64,000 nt of DNA from Cyclina sinensis (lineage: Eukaryota; Mollusca; Bivalvia; Venerida; Veneridae): contig JAAONU010000014.1 of the NCBI GenBank assembly GCA_012932295.1, positions 3,351,063 through 3,415,062 on the forward strand, in the 5' to 3' direction. The position numbers and the translations under genes are program-made. This document shows, one piece after another, positions 12,765-24,087 of the stretch. The notes under the pieces are model-generated. The model searched no databases and was not told where the DNA came from. It worked only from the letters and a program-made list of their open reading frames with translations. The number at the start of each line of letters is the position of its first letter. Position 1 is the stretch's first letter.

Positions 12765-15717
12765 TCACAGAAATCTGTCTGCAGTATATCCTAGCCATTT
12801 CTTGGTTGTCTCGTATGCCAGGAACAAAGCACCTGTGGCTGGAAATGTACGCAATACTGTTGGACCCAGTCCTTTGTATAATGCCAAAATACCTGCAATA
12901 TAGTTACTACACTTGTACATGGAGTGGTATCTCAAAGGTTGTCATGTTTAACTTCATACACATTTAACTTTCTAAGAGAGAAGGAATGCTTATCAGCAAC
13001 TTACAAGTAGATGGGACTTATCAGAAGCTGGCCAAGAGATAATTGTATATTTTAACATTAACAAAGAGGTTTCAGTATCTTTAGTTAATTGTGTGTTAAA
13101 ATCATCTAGAACTTTCAACCTCATCAAATTTCCCTTTGAACTAGGTGTAAAAAAAAGACTTTCAATTTTAAGCAGCCTTGCCAAAACTTTTCAGGATTTC
13201 TTTTTTATAATAAAGGAGTTTTGGGCAGTAGAAAACAGTATTCAGGAAAAATTTAAAAGGACCTTAAAAAGTATCAAATGTAAATAAATGTACAGTTTTC
13301 TTTTTTAAATACAATTATAAAGCATACCTTCTTCTTTAAATATTTGTTTCAGAACAGCTCTGAATGTTGGCTCTACTGTTCCTGCGGTGCTAGCCACCTG
13401 TACACGAGATTTTACCACATCAGCTGGAAATATAGCTGTCCACAAAGCGACGCCACCAATACCACCCGAGATTATTGTCCGTACTGGACCTGTTATGAAT
13501 GTTATGTTTTATTATTTTTATTAACAAAAATACATGTTGTAAATCTGGATATAACAGTAACTGGGGTTTAAACCTAGTTTTGGGAACAGACTGGATTATT
13601 TTTTCCTAGAATTGCACTTTTCGTACAATCATATTTTTTTGTTTCAAGCATAAAGAAGCCCAAGGACTGAGGCATGTATTTTGTAGTACACCTTGATTTC
13701 ATTCTATGGCTATTTGTTAAATTGCATTTCCACTGTATCATACTTCACAAAATGGTACGAAGTTCAAATATGATTTTAACATCTTTTAGTGTTGTGGAAA
13801 ACAGTACTTACTAGGTTTAATACACATAGCCTCTGGTTACAAGCTCTGGACCAAAGAAGTATCAATGTTCTGAATTCTCATAATGTAACAATTTTGCTTC
13901 ATATAGAATGAAAAAAACTAATTTATTGGAAACAATATGTGATATTACCCTAATGCAGTTAACACCTTTCAAAAGTACTTCTACCCTTGAAACATTCCCC
14001 AGTAACATAGACTGGTTTCATCAATACATATTTGATACTTTCTATAATCATCAAAATCTGTTGATAAAATGTGAAAATTCTGATAAGAAAAATTTAATTG
14101 ATCTTTAAAGAGAGAGACAGACCTATTTCATCCTTGCTTTTTCCTGCTGGTGTTAACAGATGCCTTGAGACTTCATATCCTCCAAAGAAAAACACATATC
14201 CTGGTATCTCCCTCATAAATGTCGCTGTAAGACCCTTAAACAGGCCCCTAATTCCTTCTTGTTTCAAAATCTCCCTTGTCAATCCAAAAGGACCACTGCA
14301 GCAAACACAAGAAATTATATTCATAAAACTACCACTTACAATTTATAAGGCAATTCTGCAAAGACTGATATCTGTAAATCTAACAAACAGAAAGACAGAC
14401 TTTTGGTAGCATCCCCACAATATCACCTCTAAAACAATTGGCAGGCACTTGTATACAGTATATGAATCAATGATTACAGCCATTTTAACAAAGACTAGCA
14501 GTTAATAACAATATTTGTTGTTGATAGGCACAAACAATAATATGAATTGATGAACCCAGTCAAGTATTGCTAGAACAAATGCTTTTCAAACAATCATAAA
14601 CTCAATACTGAAACAAACAAAACATGACTGTATAAAAAAACACCCATGACTCATACATTTTCAGCCTTTCCATCCCTCCTTCTAGCTTTCCTTGTGACGC
14701 CATCTCTCTCATTGCCTGTAGCCGACACTTCACAAGTTCCGTAGGGCACAAAGTGAAAGAAGAGAAGAAAGCTGCACAACCTCCTGACAGAGCATTCTCT
14801 AGTGGATTCAAGTGATGTGTATGATCTTTACTCACTAATTTTGCCATTCCTTTCTGACACAATCCATAAAACATAAAGAGAACTGAGTTTTCTGCTATAT
14901 TTGCTGCCAATGCTGGTACCGTTCCAGCATACAGTCCTCTCGCTATACCATCTTGCTTGTAGGTTTTGATAAAGCAGTCTAAGGCATTTTTGTATAGTGC
15001 TGGAAATGTTTGCATTTTAACTTTCACTGTGTCCAAGGACTGGCCAACATATACTGATGCAATACCCCCTGAAATACAAAAAATTATATAGACTAAATTA
15101 TTGATTTAATTTTGTTGTGTAACAACCTAATATATAAGCAACAAATATCTATGAATAAAACCACAGGTACTTTCCATAAAACATCTAATGCTTTTTACAG
15201 ACCATCCTTTTAGAAAGGAGAATGATGAAACATTCCCTTATACATAATAATAATTAAAACAAGCGCTACATTTGCATGAACACCATGGGGGGCGGCAATG
15301 ACCTTTGACCCCATGCCCTCTTAGTGGGTCTGGTGGGTAGAGCTGTGAAGTTTGGAGGCTGTAGGTGGAAGGACTTCCGTGTTATGGTCAAGTTAAAGTT
15401 CTGTGACAAACAAACAAACAGACAGACCAAGAACAATATGCCCTCCCTCCAGGGGCATAAAAATCTTCTTTTGTTAACTTATAGCTCCAAAACAAGATAT
15501 CATTCTCAATGACAAAAAAGTTCTGTCAACACTGCCATGAGCTTTATGTATATTTCAACTGTTACTTTATCTTACCCATTGTTCCACCTGAGAAATCAAT
15601 GATCCCATCAATGACTGGGTTCCTTTTATACACAACCCTCTCTGATGTTGGCAGATGTTCACCAAGTGGCACTGTCTCAATCACAGGCAGAGGTGATGAG
15701 TCAGAAGGGACTGTCAT
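12765..15717 (-). CDS. SLC25A15: Mitochondrial ornithine carrier
   Basis: Five exons on the minus strand: 15576-15717, 14657-15068, 14123-14295, 13328-13489 and 12765-12892. All junctions are GT-AG and phase-consistent, totalling 1017 nt or 338 residues. The product has three mitochondrial-carrier repeats with signatures SLDTVK, PTELVK and PADVVK. The segment [14 protein letters not shown] after repeat 1 is typical of the ornithine carrier subgroup, which exchanges ornithine and citrulline across the inner membrane for the urea cycle and arginine metabolism. It is about 37 residues longer than the roughly 301-residue vertebrate protein, mostly at the N terminus. The ATG at 15715-15717 is the first in the open frame I could join. 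The usual proline of signature 1 is serine here. No frame breaks are visible, so the gene is probably functional. Confidence 0.9.
15280..15475 (+). repeat. Hairpin-ended dispersed repeat, copy 2 (intronic)
   Basis: Lies in intron 1 of the carrier gene. It starts with a TGACCTTTGACCCC stretch, passes through an (ACAA/ACAG)n tract, and ends TGCCCTCCCTCCAGGGGCATAA, whose two halves can pair. The same end occurs at 32.68 kb. Confidence 0.6.
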
Positions 15718-16872
15718 GGCAGCTTATTAAACAAACAATTAGCTTCAAAAGGAAGTCTTCGATTCTCTAAATAGAACAAATACATCATTAAGTCTAATCA
15801 CTAGAAACTATCCAACTCTCTTAAATGCAGGATAGTTTTGTTTCCAGAGCAACATTACTATCAACATAGACATAGTTCATTATATCAAAAATTCCTTTTA
15901 AATGAATGATCTTATGTTAACACAACAAAGGGTCAGACAGTAATGTTTTTAAACTTAAACCTAGAATGTTATGAAATAATACATTTTCATTACTTTGTGG
16001 CCCATTTTATTTTTTAAGATAGTCTTTCAACCTTGCTAAGACCTAAAATACCACTGACTGGCTACTAGTGTAAATCTCACAAAATCTCATGGCAGCTGGA
16101 TAAGATCTCGCAAAATCTTGTGTGCTTTATATCTCATGAAATATTTAATTATGATGAAAAACTGCTTAACACAACTGAGCATTCATTCATCTACAAAATG
16201 ATATCTTACTTAACAAAATCAAACCAGAAATAATAAAGTTTTATGCAAAGAAGTAAACCACTTGTGTGGTAAGGAATGTGTGGAATTTATCAGCATATCT
16301 GCACCTTTACTACCTAAAAATTAGAATTTCTTCAACATATAAAACAATCAAAGTAAAACCTTTTCTTTTATACTGAAATGGTCACTTCATAGCATGCTAT
16401 TTACTTCTAGTTAGAATTTTTACAGGTCATTTAGTTTTTAAACAAGATGTTGACTTATTGGTGAATAAACAGTTTTCCTTTGGCTTATAAAGGACTTTCT
16501 AATCTTTGGTATTTTAGGTTTTTGAACCTTGTAAACTAATCAAGCTTATTTAATTTCATCTTTGGAAATAGTGAATAATTACTTCTTTTCTTATTTTCTG
16601 GCAAAAACTTTGTGTTATTTGTCTGTACTATTCCAAAATTACATGTTTCTTGTTTTTTTTGCAACATATTCAATTATCTAGTTATGTATTCACAACACAG
16701 TATCTGGGTCCTACTATACTATTATATTAAGACCCTGATATTACATACTGCCCTTTCTGTCAATTCCCTCATGGAGACGTAGGCACAACATTAATGCATT
16801 CAATATTTACCACTTAAAATTTATTGCTGCAAGCTGTGTGCATAGAAAATGTATAAAAGACTACATGACTGG

Positions 16873-16889
16873 ACAAAAAATCTAAAAAA

Positions 16890-16951
<62 letters not shown>

Positions 16952-16975
16952 TTGTTTAGATTTTTGTCTATATAT
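16873..16975. repeat. (AT)n microsatellite inside a palindrome
   Basis: An uninterrupted (TA)n run at about 16896-16947 is flanked by inverted arms. The left arm contains GACAAAAAATCTAAA and the right arm contains TTTAGATTTTTGTC. The whole segment could extrude as a cruciform. Confidence 0.85.
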
Positions 16976-17989
16976 ATATCACAGCCTTCAAGACGAATTC
17001 AGGTATTTATCCGAGTACTATACATAATTGAACGCATTTCACTGTGACATCCGTCACAAGTATAACGGATATGCAAATGAATGTACTTTTCAAAATATTT
17101 GCTTACCCTTACGCAATTATAAAGCTATTTTTCAAAATGGTTTGAATCTATAAAGTTAATACAAGACAGGATTTTATTGCATTTATTGAAAGCTGCAATG
17201 TCAACACTTAATGGTTCCTTGCTCCATCGCTTGTAAACGTAACGAAGTCGGAAACAGTAACACACCTTCAAAAACTGGGATATTTGATTGGTTAATTCAA
17301 GGTCAGTGTCACTATCTATGGCGTTCTGTTAGGGTTACAAGTATTAGCATTTCCAAAAATGCTTGAAATCGCCGTTCAGCCACGTATGACGTCTTATCCA
17401 TAGATGCATGAATTTCATGCTCGTCATTCATTGATTTGATAATTTTATAACATGCTTTGCAGTGAAAAGAATATAAGAATATTACATGTGCAATTTAAAC
17501 AGAATAAATTTAAGGTAACAAATACGATATTGCCCTGACTCTTATCAAGCATATATAAAACTTGGATATATCCTGATCAAACTCCTCGCACTGGTTTCGT
17601 CACGCTTTGCTACTGTTTCTGTACTGATCAGGGGAAGTAACCGCTGCGGGGAGTTTGTATTCTGATTAGAATCGCCCGGAAGCAAGCATTTATTTTTTTC
17701 TAGAAGTGCAAGTTTTGGAAAAACAAACAAAACATACTCTTATTTAGACTACATTCTCTAGTTAGAAATGACCTGTAGCCAAAAATATTGCGATTATCCT
17801 GTGTTTATCTTGCAAGAGCCTGAAGACTGGTACTGAGTTCGTAAATTGATCATGGTATTTTTCAGTTGTACGAATAAGTAACCCGACAAACATGGCGGTT
17901 GGGCGAGTCCATTTACGCTATCTATCTATTTAAGCTTATTTAACGTCGGTACCGGTAGCCCATATGACCGACGCCCCCAGAAGAGATTA

Positions 17990-18213
17990 GTTATTTTTAT
18001 GTTGTGGGGGTAGTGCAAGATACAGAAAGCATCCCATTCCAGAGACACCCCTGGTTCTTTTTCATGCTCAGTGTATAGCATTGATACATGGGACCTCGGT
18101 TTAAAGTCTCATCCGAAAGACTATTAGTACTGTTAGTGGAGGAGCGGGGGATCGAACTCGGGACCCCTGCTTTACCAGTCCAGCGCGTTACCACTGAACC
18201 ACATCCGCTCCTA
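17990..18213 (-). mobile_element. tRNA-headed SINE
   Basis: On the minus strand the element starts GGAGCGGATGTGGTTCAGTG, with an A-box-like TGGTTCAGTGGTAAC and a B-box-like GAGTTCGATCC. GGAGCGG can pair with CCGCTCC, so a tRNA-like fold persists. It continues into a body containing TCTTTCGGATGAGAC and AAACCGAGGTCCC, motifs I associate with widespread invertebrate SINE cores (possibly the Meta-type domain). The 3' end near 17990 is uncertain. Confidence 0.65.
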
Positions 18214-18980
18214 TTTCCATTTACGCATCCCTTGCTGAAGTTTTTTGACATCCATTTTGTTATCATGTGATATGTATAATGTGCTTTGATTGGCTAAAGG
18301 CAGACGGTGTACAGGCAAAACTGTTCAAATCTTGTTAATTGTATATATCGCCGTCCAGGAACGGCGATAATTAAGGAATCTTAACAGCATCGGCACAGAC
18401 CAGACTGGCATCTTATCATTAGTCTACAATGCTGATTAAAACACTGACTGGTTGGACACATAATCAGAAAACCTGACCGAAATGGTCACAGAATAAAATG
18501 AAATATATATCCTGGTATATCCAGAAGTCGGCCTTATTCTTGAGTCGACCACTTTTAAAACTATACAGACTCAGTGTGGTGATTTTCAATTTTTCACGCG
18601 TAATAAGTAACTATGGACTTTGAACTTACAGAAAACTTCATGTAATTAGAAAATTGAAAACATGGGTAAAATATTGCTACCTCTTACCTCTAAATCAGAC
18701 ATTTTACAACGATCTCATTCCCTCCACCCCAAATATTTAAGAGTGAATTTCATGATAATCGTGCGTCCCTTGTTTTATTTTTTTCTAGCCTCTTTATGCT
18801 TGTATTTGTATAGTTTAAAATCCTTTTACTTTTTTAATATAATATATATACTTAGGGTCTATCATTATAATTTACCAATTCAAAGAGTGTATATAGTAGG
18901 TTTCTCGTCACAAATAAAATCTTGCCCAGGATATCTGCATTTGTCTTTTACTGCTGTCGCAGGGTCAGAAAAATCATTTA

Positions 18981-19046
18981 CCCAGGACGAGACTCGAACC
19001 CGCAACCCCCCGCTTGCAAGTCAGGTGCTCTACCAACTGAGCTAAC
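18981..19046 (-). pseudogene. tRNA-Ala(TGC)-like sequence in left arm
   Basis: On the minus strand TAGCTCAGTTGGTAGAGC (D arm and A box) is followed by an anticodon loop CTTGCAA and a T arm with GGTTCGAGTC. The 5' acceptor strand no longer pairs with the CCTGGG 3' strand. It is a degenerate tRNA or a SINE head rather than a working tRNA. Confidence 0.55.
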
Positions 19047-19227
19047 CGTAACGGTAACCATATCACCTACATTAGTCCTGTGACATTCTCACCTGCTCTA
19101 TAAGAATTCGTCCTCGAATGCACAGACTTATAATGGGAGCACATGCGTAGCAATGTAACAGTCACAGACCACATTGGGCGCCAATGTCACAGAACCGATA
19201 TAGGTGATATGGTTACTAACGTCACCA

Positions 19228-19300
19228 GCCCAGGTAGCTCAGTTGGTAGAGCACCTGACTTGCAAGCGGGGGGTCCGGGGATTCGATTCCCGCCCTGGGA
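19228..19300 (+). tRNA. tRNA-Ala(TGC)-like sequence, probably SINE-derived
   Basis: This 73-nt segment folds as a tRNA. The acceptor GCCCAGG pairs with CCCTGGG over 6 of 7 positions, the D stem is GCTC/GAGC, the anticodon loop is CTTGCAA (anticodon TGC) and the T stem is CGGGG/TCCCG. One anticodon-stem pair is mismatched and the T loop starts with A rather than T. Position inside an inverted repeat argues for a mobile-element head, though function cannot be excluded. Confidence 0.45.
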
Positions 19301-21402
19301 AAATGATTTTTCTGACCCTGCGACACTGCATTCTATCAATAGTCTCAGGTGAGGTTACCACTTCTAAATTGTTTTCTTTTAAACCTCCATATTAGAATAT
19401 TATAATAATTAATTTGCCGGTCAATATAAACCTGTTCTAAAAAGATACAATTCAGCTGGATGTTGAAAGAGAGCGTGGAGTGGAATTTTAGTGTGTGACA
19501 TAGTATGGTCGACTTCAAGGATAAATTAAAATTCAGCAGATGCTTTCGGCATTTGCATTCTTGTTCAAGGATCAGATAACGAAACCAAAGAGTTGTTTAA
19601 AGTGAAAGCTGATTGTTTCTACTATTAATTCCTTAAATGAAACTGAAAAAAAGAAGAAACAGAAAAGTTTCTAAAGCAGTCGACTTTTTGTCATGCCGGA
19701 ACAGTGTATAAAACTCTGACCTAACAAGAAAATATTCATTTGGTGTATGGGGATGTTTTGGTTGTAAGAAAACAATTTCAGACTTGAAAGCACTGAAGAA
19801 AAGTCAAAAGTGTAACCACAGTCTGAAACTGACATTAAAATTGACCAAGCTATGCACAAATATAAAAGTACCATAAGGTTGTTTGTTGAGAACTGTAAAG
19901 TTTTCAGCAACAGCTGCAACAATACATGTATGCAGGATTTATGATGCTTTAAAAACATGTGGTGATTAGCTCTTGGGATCTAATATCAACAAGTGTATCC
20001 CATACTAGTCCCAATATTACAAGGAAGATAATGGTATCAGAAAAGAAATGCTGTCTGAAATTACTGAAAAGGACTTAGGTGACTTTATACAACTTTTGTG
20101 AGTATGTCAAGAAAGCATTTTGTGAAACTATTTATGATAAATGTATGATCTGGACTACAGTAATGCGTCATCATATAGTCATTAAAATTCATCAAAGACA
20201 CACAACCAAAATGATGTGGAAGACGAGCAAATAAATTGGTTTTTGGACTTATTTTACAGATAAATCTATTTAAAGCTTTAGATCTTCCTAGCCTTGTTTT
20301 GTTTTCGCTTAAGGTGATACTTAATTGAATGCTGAACACGTTATTCGATGACAAAAGAGACATTGACCAACATATGTTTTTTTATTTGAATGAAAACTAC
20401 TACAAGACAACCGTACAACATTAAAAACAACCATGTAGATTTGAAATGCGAAAACATTTTCCTTAAACAGAGTTGTGAATATTTAGAACAGCTTGTCCAG
20501 CCAAATTGACAATCACTTCAAAGACGATAAATCTATCAGCGACAGCGACACACTCCTGGGCATATGTTGAGATGGTTACAGAAGCCAAGAAGCTAGTGTA
20601 CGGAATTGTAGAGAGAACCTCTCTCAGTCGTAATTTATTAAATGTTGCAGCGAAAGAGTGAACTTATATATATGGAAAGCCGTGACTGCCTGATGCTATT
20701 GGTTCTTGTTATTTTATGCCTATGTATGGTATTAACTTGTTTTAAATCACGCTATCATGTCAATCAATTCGCTATGCTGTCTTGTCTACTAAACATAATA
20801 TTTTGTCAAACCTATATGTAACTATGTCCACATACTGACTTAACTTGTCTAAAGTTATGCTGTTAACTCAACTCGTCATGTCTGAAGTTATTTGTACTCC
20901 ACTTGTACAAGCAATCGTCTTACAAGCTGTTTGGGATATTTCTTTGTCAGATTTTTTTGTCTTTCACATTTTTTGCGATGACTTGTATTGGCTATTGTTT
21001 TGTCATTTTCCATTGCCTTAGTCAAATCTTTAATGTTATCTTTTGACCTAGGCAAACGTCCAAAAGCAATTACCTTTATGACATGATGAATGAAAATAAC
21101 ATAAAACATATGTTTTTCTTTGTTCGTATATTTCTAAGCCTTGACCTAAAAAAAGGCCTTTAAACGTCCATCCAGGGCAAACATTTTTAAATCAAATGTT
21201 ATAGAGATCATTACCATTCTTTTTAAAAAAGCCATAACATATAATGTTATTAAACTGTTCTGACAGCAAACATTTATTAATTTGCCCTTTTTTCTTGAGA
21301 AACCTCATGCTTGGTATAAACAAAACATGTTTTGTTATAGAACCCTTGTCTCTTGATGCAATATCGTCTTTTCTGTGTAATGTAGTAAACTGTTCAGTGT
21401 GT

Positions 21403-24087
21403 TTAAAAAGGTGTATTAAAGTCTTTTTTATGATCTGGCAACTCTAAGTTTTTGATATCAACGGAGCTAAGTTCAATATATCCTAGTTTCCTGTATAAGT
21501 CATAACAATATCTGTCTACAACAAGTAGATGGTGATGTGTTAGGTGGTCTCTCCAGACACTGGCTCGGTAAGTAGCATTTTTATCCAGTTCAATGCTTGT
21601 AGATATTATAAACTCTTTGTCTTTTGCAGTCCATGGAACATCAATAAAACCAAATATTCGTTGTGCAGTTTTCAACGGGTCGTCAACAAAGTCTTCATAA
21701 CGTAAAGTCAATATTCTCTCAGGAAATGACTTCTTAAGCGCTTCAGACAGAACCAAATCTCTGCGCATGTGCGTACACATATACTCAGTCCGGTTGACAA
21801 AGTTTTTATATCTTCTTACATTCATATCATTTTTCCGTAGCTGAGAGTCCAACATAGCTCTAGGATCTCGTAATAAGTGAATTATCCGTACTTTATCGTT
21901 TTCTTCTAGAAGTCTTTTCCCCATTTCCATTGTCATCCTTATAAATTTTGTTAACCGTATGTTAGCTTTTTTACACTTAAGGTCAAAATCTGGCAAACAC
22001 GATTTAATATTTTCCTTTACTGATGACCAATGTTGGATAACTGAATCTTTATCATTGGACCAGGCTGCATCATATTTTAATCTTTTGCTAAGATGAAGTC
22101 TTTGTTTAGAAAGCTTGTTTCGAGTCGGTCGATAGTTTCTACGTAAGTCGTTCGGTGTCTTCATTTCTTGAAATTTCTTCAAATTCCCGCTGAATTTAGT
22201 TTTAAGACTATTATATCTCTTAATTACTTGTGGTGGAACCCTTCCCATCCTTGACGAAGACCTAATTTCGGATTGTCCTTTAGAGTGCACGCATTTATAA
22301 TATTCTTTTGCATCACTGACAGCCAAGAGACTCCCGTAGTTTGTTGATAATGTTCCAATATCAAGATTGTCATGTTGACACGCAATCATGTTGCTTACTG
22401 CCTCAGTTGCAGTATCAGTATCTATGTCCTGTCCCCATAGTTGTCTGGAAAAAAGAAAACATTTTTAAAACGAAAATAAATATATTCGCAGAACTAAATC
22501 TAGTCATTGCATTATCATAAAAAATAAATGTTTTATTATTTTATCATTTGATTCGCATCTAGCCAACTTTTACGACTTTTTACATATCCTAATAGATTTA
22601 GGACGTTTTGGCTGAGTATTCCCAATGTCATTAAAAAGTAATGCAATCCTGAATTCTATCATATTGTTTTTCAATACCGAGAAATATTAGGCTATACATC
22701 AGCCTCGAATTTGTCCTTGTGATTTTGAAGTGGTTAGTTTAGCTAAATTTGGCCAAAATACATCGTGCATGCATATGGTTTGAATAGAATTTGTTTGGTT
22801 TAAACGGGAGTAGAGAAGATAGACAAATCCAAGAGAGCAAGCACCCCTGAAGTTTCTATTTTCGACGTGTTCAGATTAACTCAGTTTGGACTTCATCTGG
22901 AGGAGAGAATATTAAGGATATTAGCGGAGGTATGTTAGGGGCAAGATGGAATGTAACATGTAAAAAACATGTGTATTCAACGAATGAATATAGAAATTAC
23001 AAATAAAACCTGGTAGTTCCGTTCAGAAACCGAATCCATTTGTACCTCTTCGCACTGGTCTGAAGATGTCTCAGAGGTTCGAACTCATAAAACGTCCCTG
23101 GGTGGTTCTTGATAATGCTAGCGATGTAAGAAGATCCAGTGTGCATGTAGGCTAGAATTACAACAATTCTTACATCTTCCTTGCGATTAAGTGTTGTTGT
23201 TAATGTTTTGTTACGGTAGATTTGATCACTATCTCTAATGAAACCAGGCTGCTGGAGTACCGTTGCATTTGGCTGGGGTAAAAGACTAGGTCGATGTGAG
23301 TTCAGGCCAGTATTCGTAAGCTTTACTTTCATGTTTGAATTTAACGAAGTCATCTGGAGGCGATTAATAACAGGATAATCTGAAAATCATACAACAGCAG
23401 CATATTAAATCATATCACTTCTGTCAAGCAGAGTAAATTGAAGAAATAAGCATCCAACTTGGAAGCGAGTTTTGACTCGGCCAAACAAGCGTAGCTGATT
23501 AATTAGTAGTGTCTGAAAGGTTTAGGATGGAGAATATTCAAGGTAGTTTTACCTATTTATGTCCAATGGATTATGCCTCCCTTGTTAGTTGGACGAGTCC
23601 GTTTTCAATTAAAAGGGTTTCTAGGATAATTTTTTTAATTTCACTATACTAAGGGAAGAAAGTTCTTTACGCAAATAGTGTAGATCCTGTTCATGATACG
23701 GCGTCTGATCTGGGTCTGCACTGTTTGTCTAAGTCTACTTCTGTAGACGCTTGACATTAATGGGTTCAGCCAAACAGATGTTTATTCACTAAAACAATTA
23801 TATTTGTTTAAAAGACTGATGTAGCTATGAATTAGAATAGTGAAGAGATTGTGATTGTTTACGTTGCAGAAAGAAACACTTACCTTCTTGAGATGACAAT
23901 CCACTAATGTGCACAGGAAAACTGTCATCATGTGTGTGTGGATGTCAGCTATGAACAAAGCTTATATCACAGATACTATAATACATAATAATTCTCACTG
24001 CTTACCTATTACGATGAATATCACTGTTATACCGACACAAAAAAGTAGAAAGTAGGGGAGGTAACTGTTATTTTTCTTAAACAGCAT
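21403..24087 (-). CDS. Golgi carbohydrate 6-O-sulfotransferase-like protein
   Basis: Three minus-strand exons (24006-24087, 23010-23379, 21403-22444) join in phase into 497 residues. Residues 1-28 are a short basic tail and a membrane segment (LPYFLLFCVGITVIFIVI), the layout of a type II Golgi protein. A PAPS 5'-phosphosulfate loop, AYMHTGSSY, lies at about 104-112. The 3'-phosphate motif HLLRDPRAML lies at about 340-349. Both are hallmarks of the CHST1/2/3-type sulfotransferase family, which moves sulfate from PAPS to galactose or N-acetylhexosamine on glycans. The segment between the motifs is long and lysine/arginine-rich compared with vertebrate members. The start is the ATG immediately before the membrane segment. 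The substrate cannot be told from sequence. No frame breaks are seen. Confidence 0.87.

Larger units (their letters stand above)
18958..19332. repeat. Fold-back element with two opposed tRNA-like arms
   Basis: The left arm (about 18958-19085) is repeated in inverted orientation in the right arm (about 19170-19332). Shared blocks are GTCAGAAAAATCATTT, the tRNA-like core, ACCATATCACCTA and CTGTGACATT. An unrelated centre of about 85 bp separates them. Confidence 0.8.
15718..21402. other. Intergenic stretch between carrier and sulfotransferase genes
   Basis: No protein-coding gene could be supported. The carrier promoter should lie just above 15717. Recognisable contents are the AT palindrome, a tRNA-headed SINE near 18.1 kb and a fold-back tRNA-Ala-like pair near 19.1 kb. 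Open frames here are short and unlike known proteins. Confidence 0.5.

Noticed and set aside
17545..17730. A 61-codon minus-strand frame upstream of the carrier gene
   Set aside because: No splice context, no domain and no similarity to known N termini of carriers.
19204..19395. Short frame reading SPAQVAQLVEHLTCKRGVRG
   Set aside because: This is a translation of the tRNA-like sequence (the familiar QLVEHLTC artefact of tRNA-derived repeats), not a protein.
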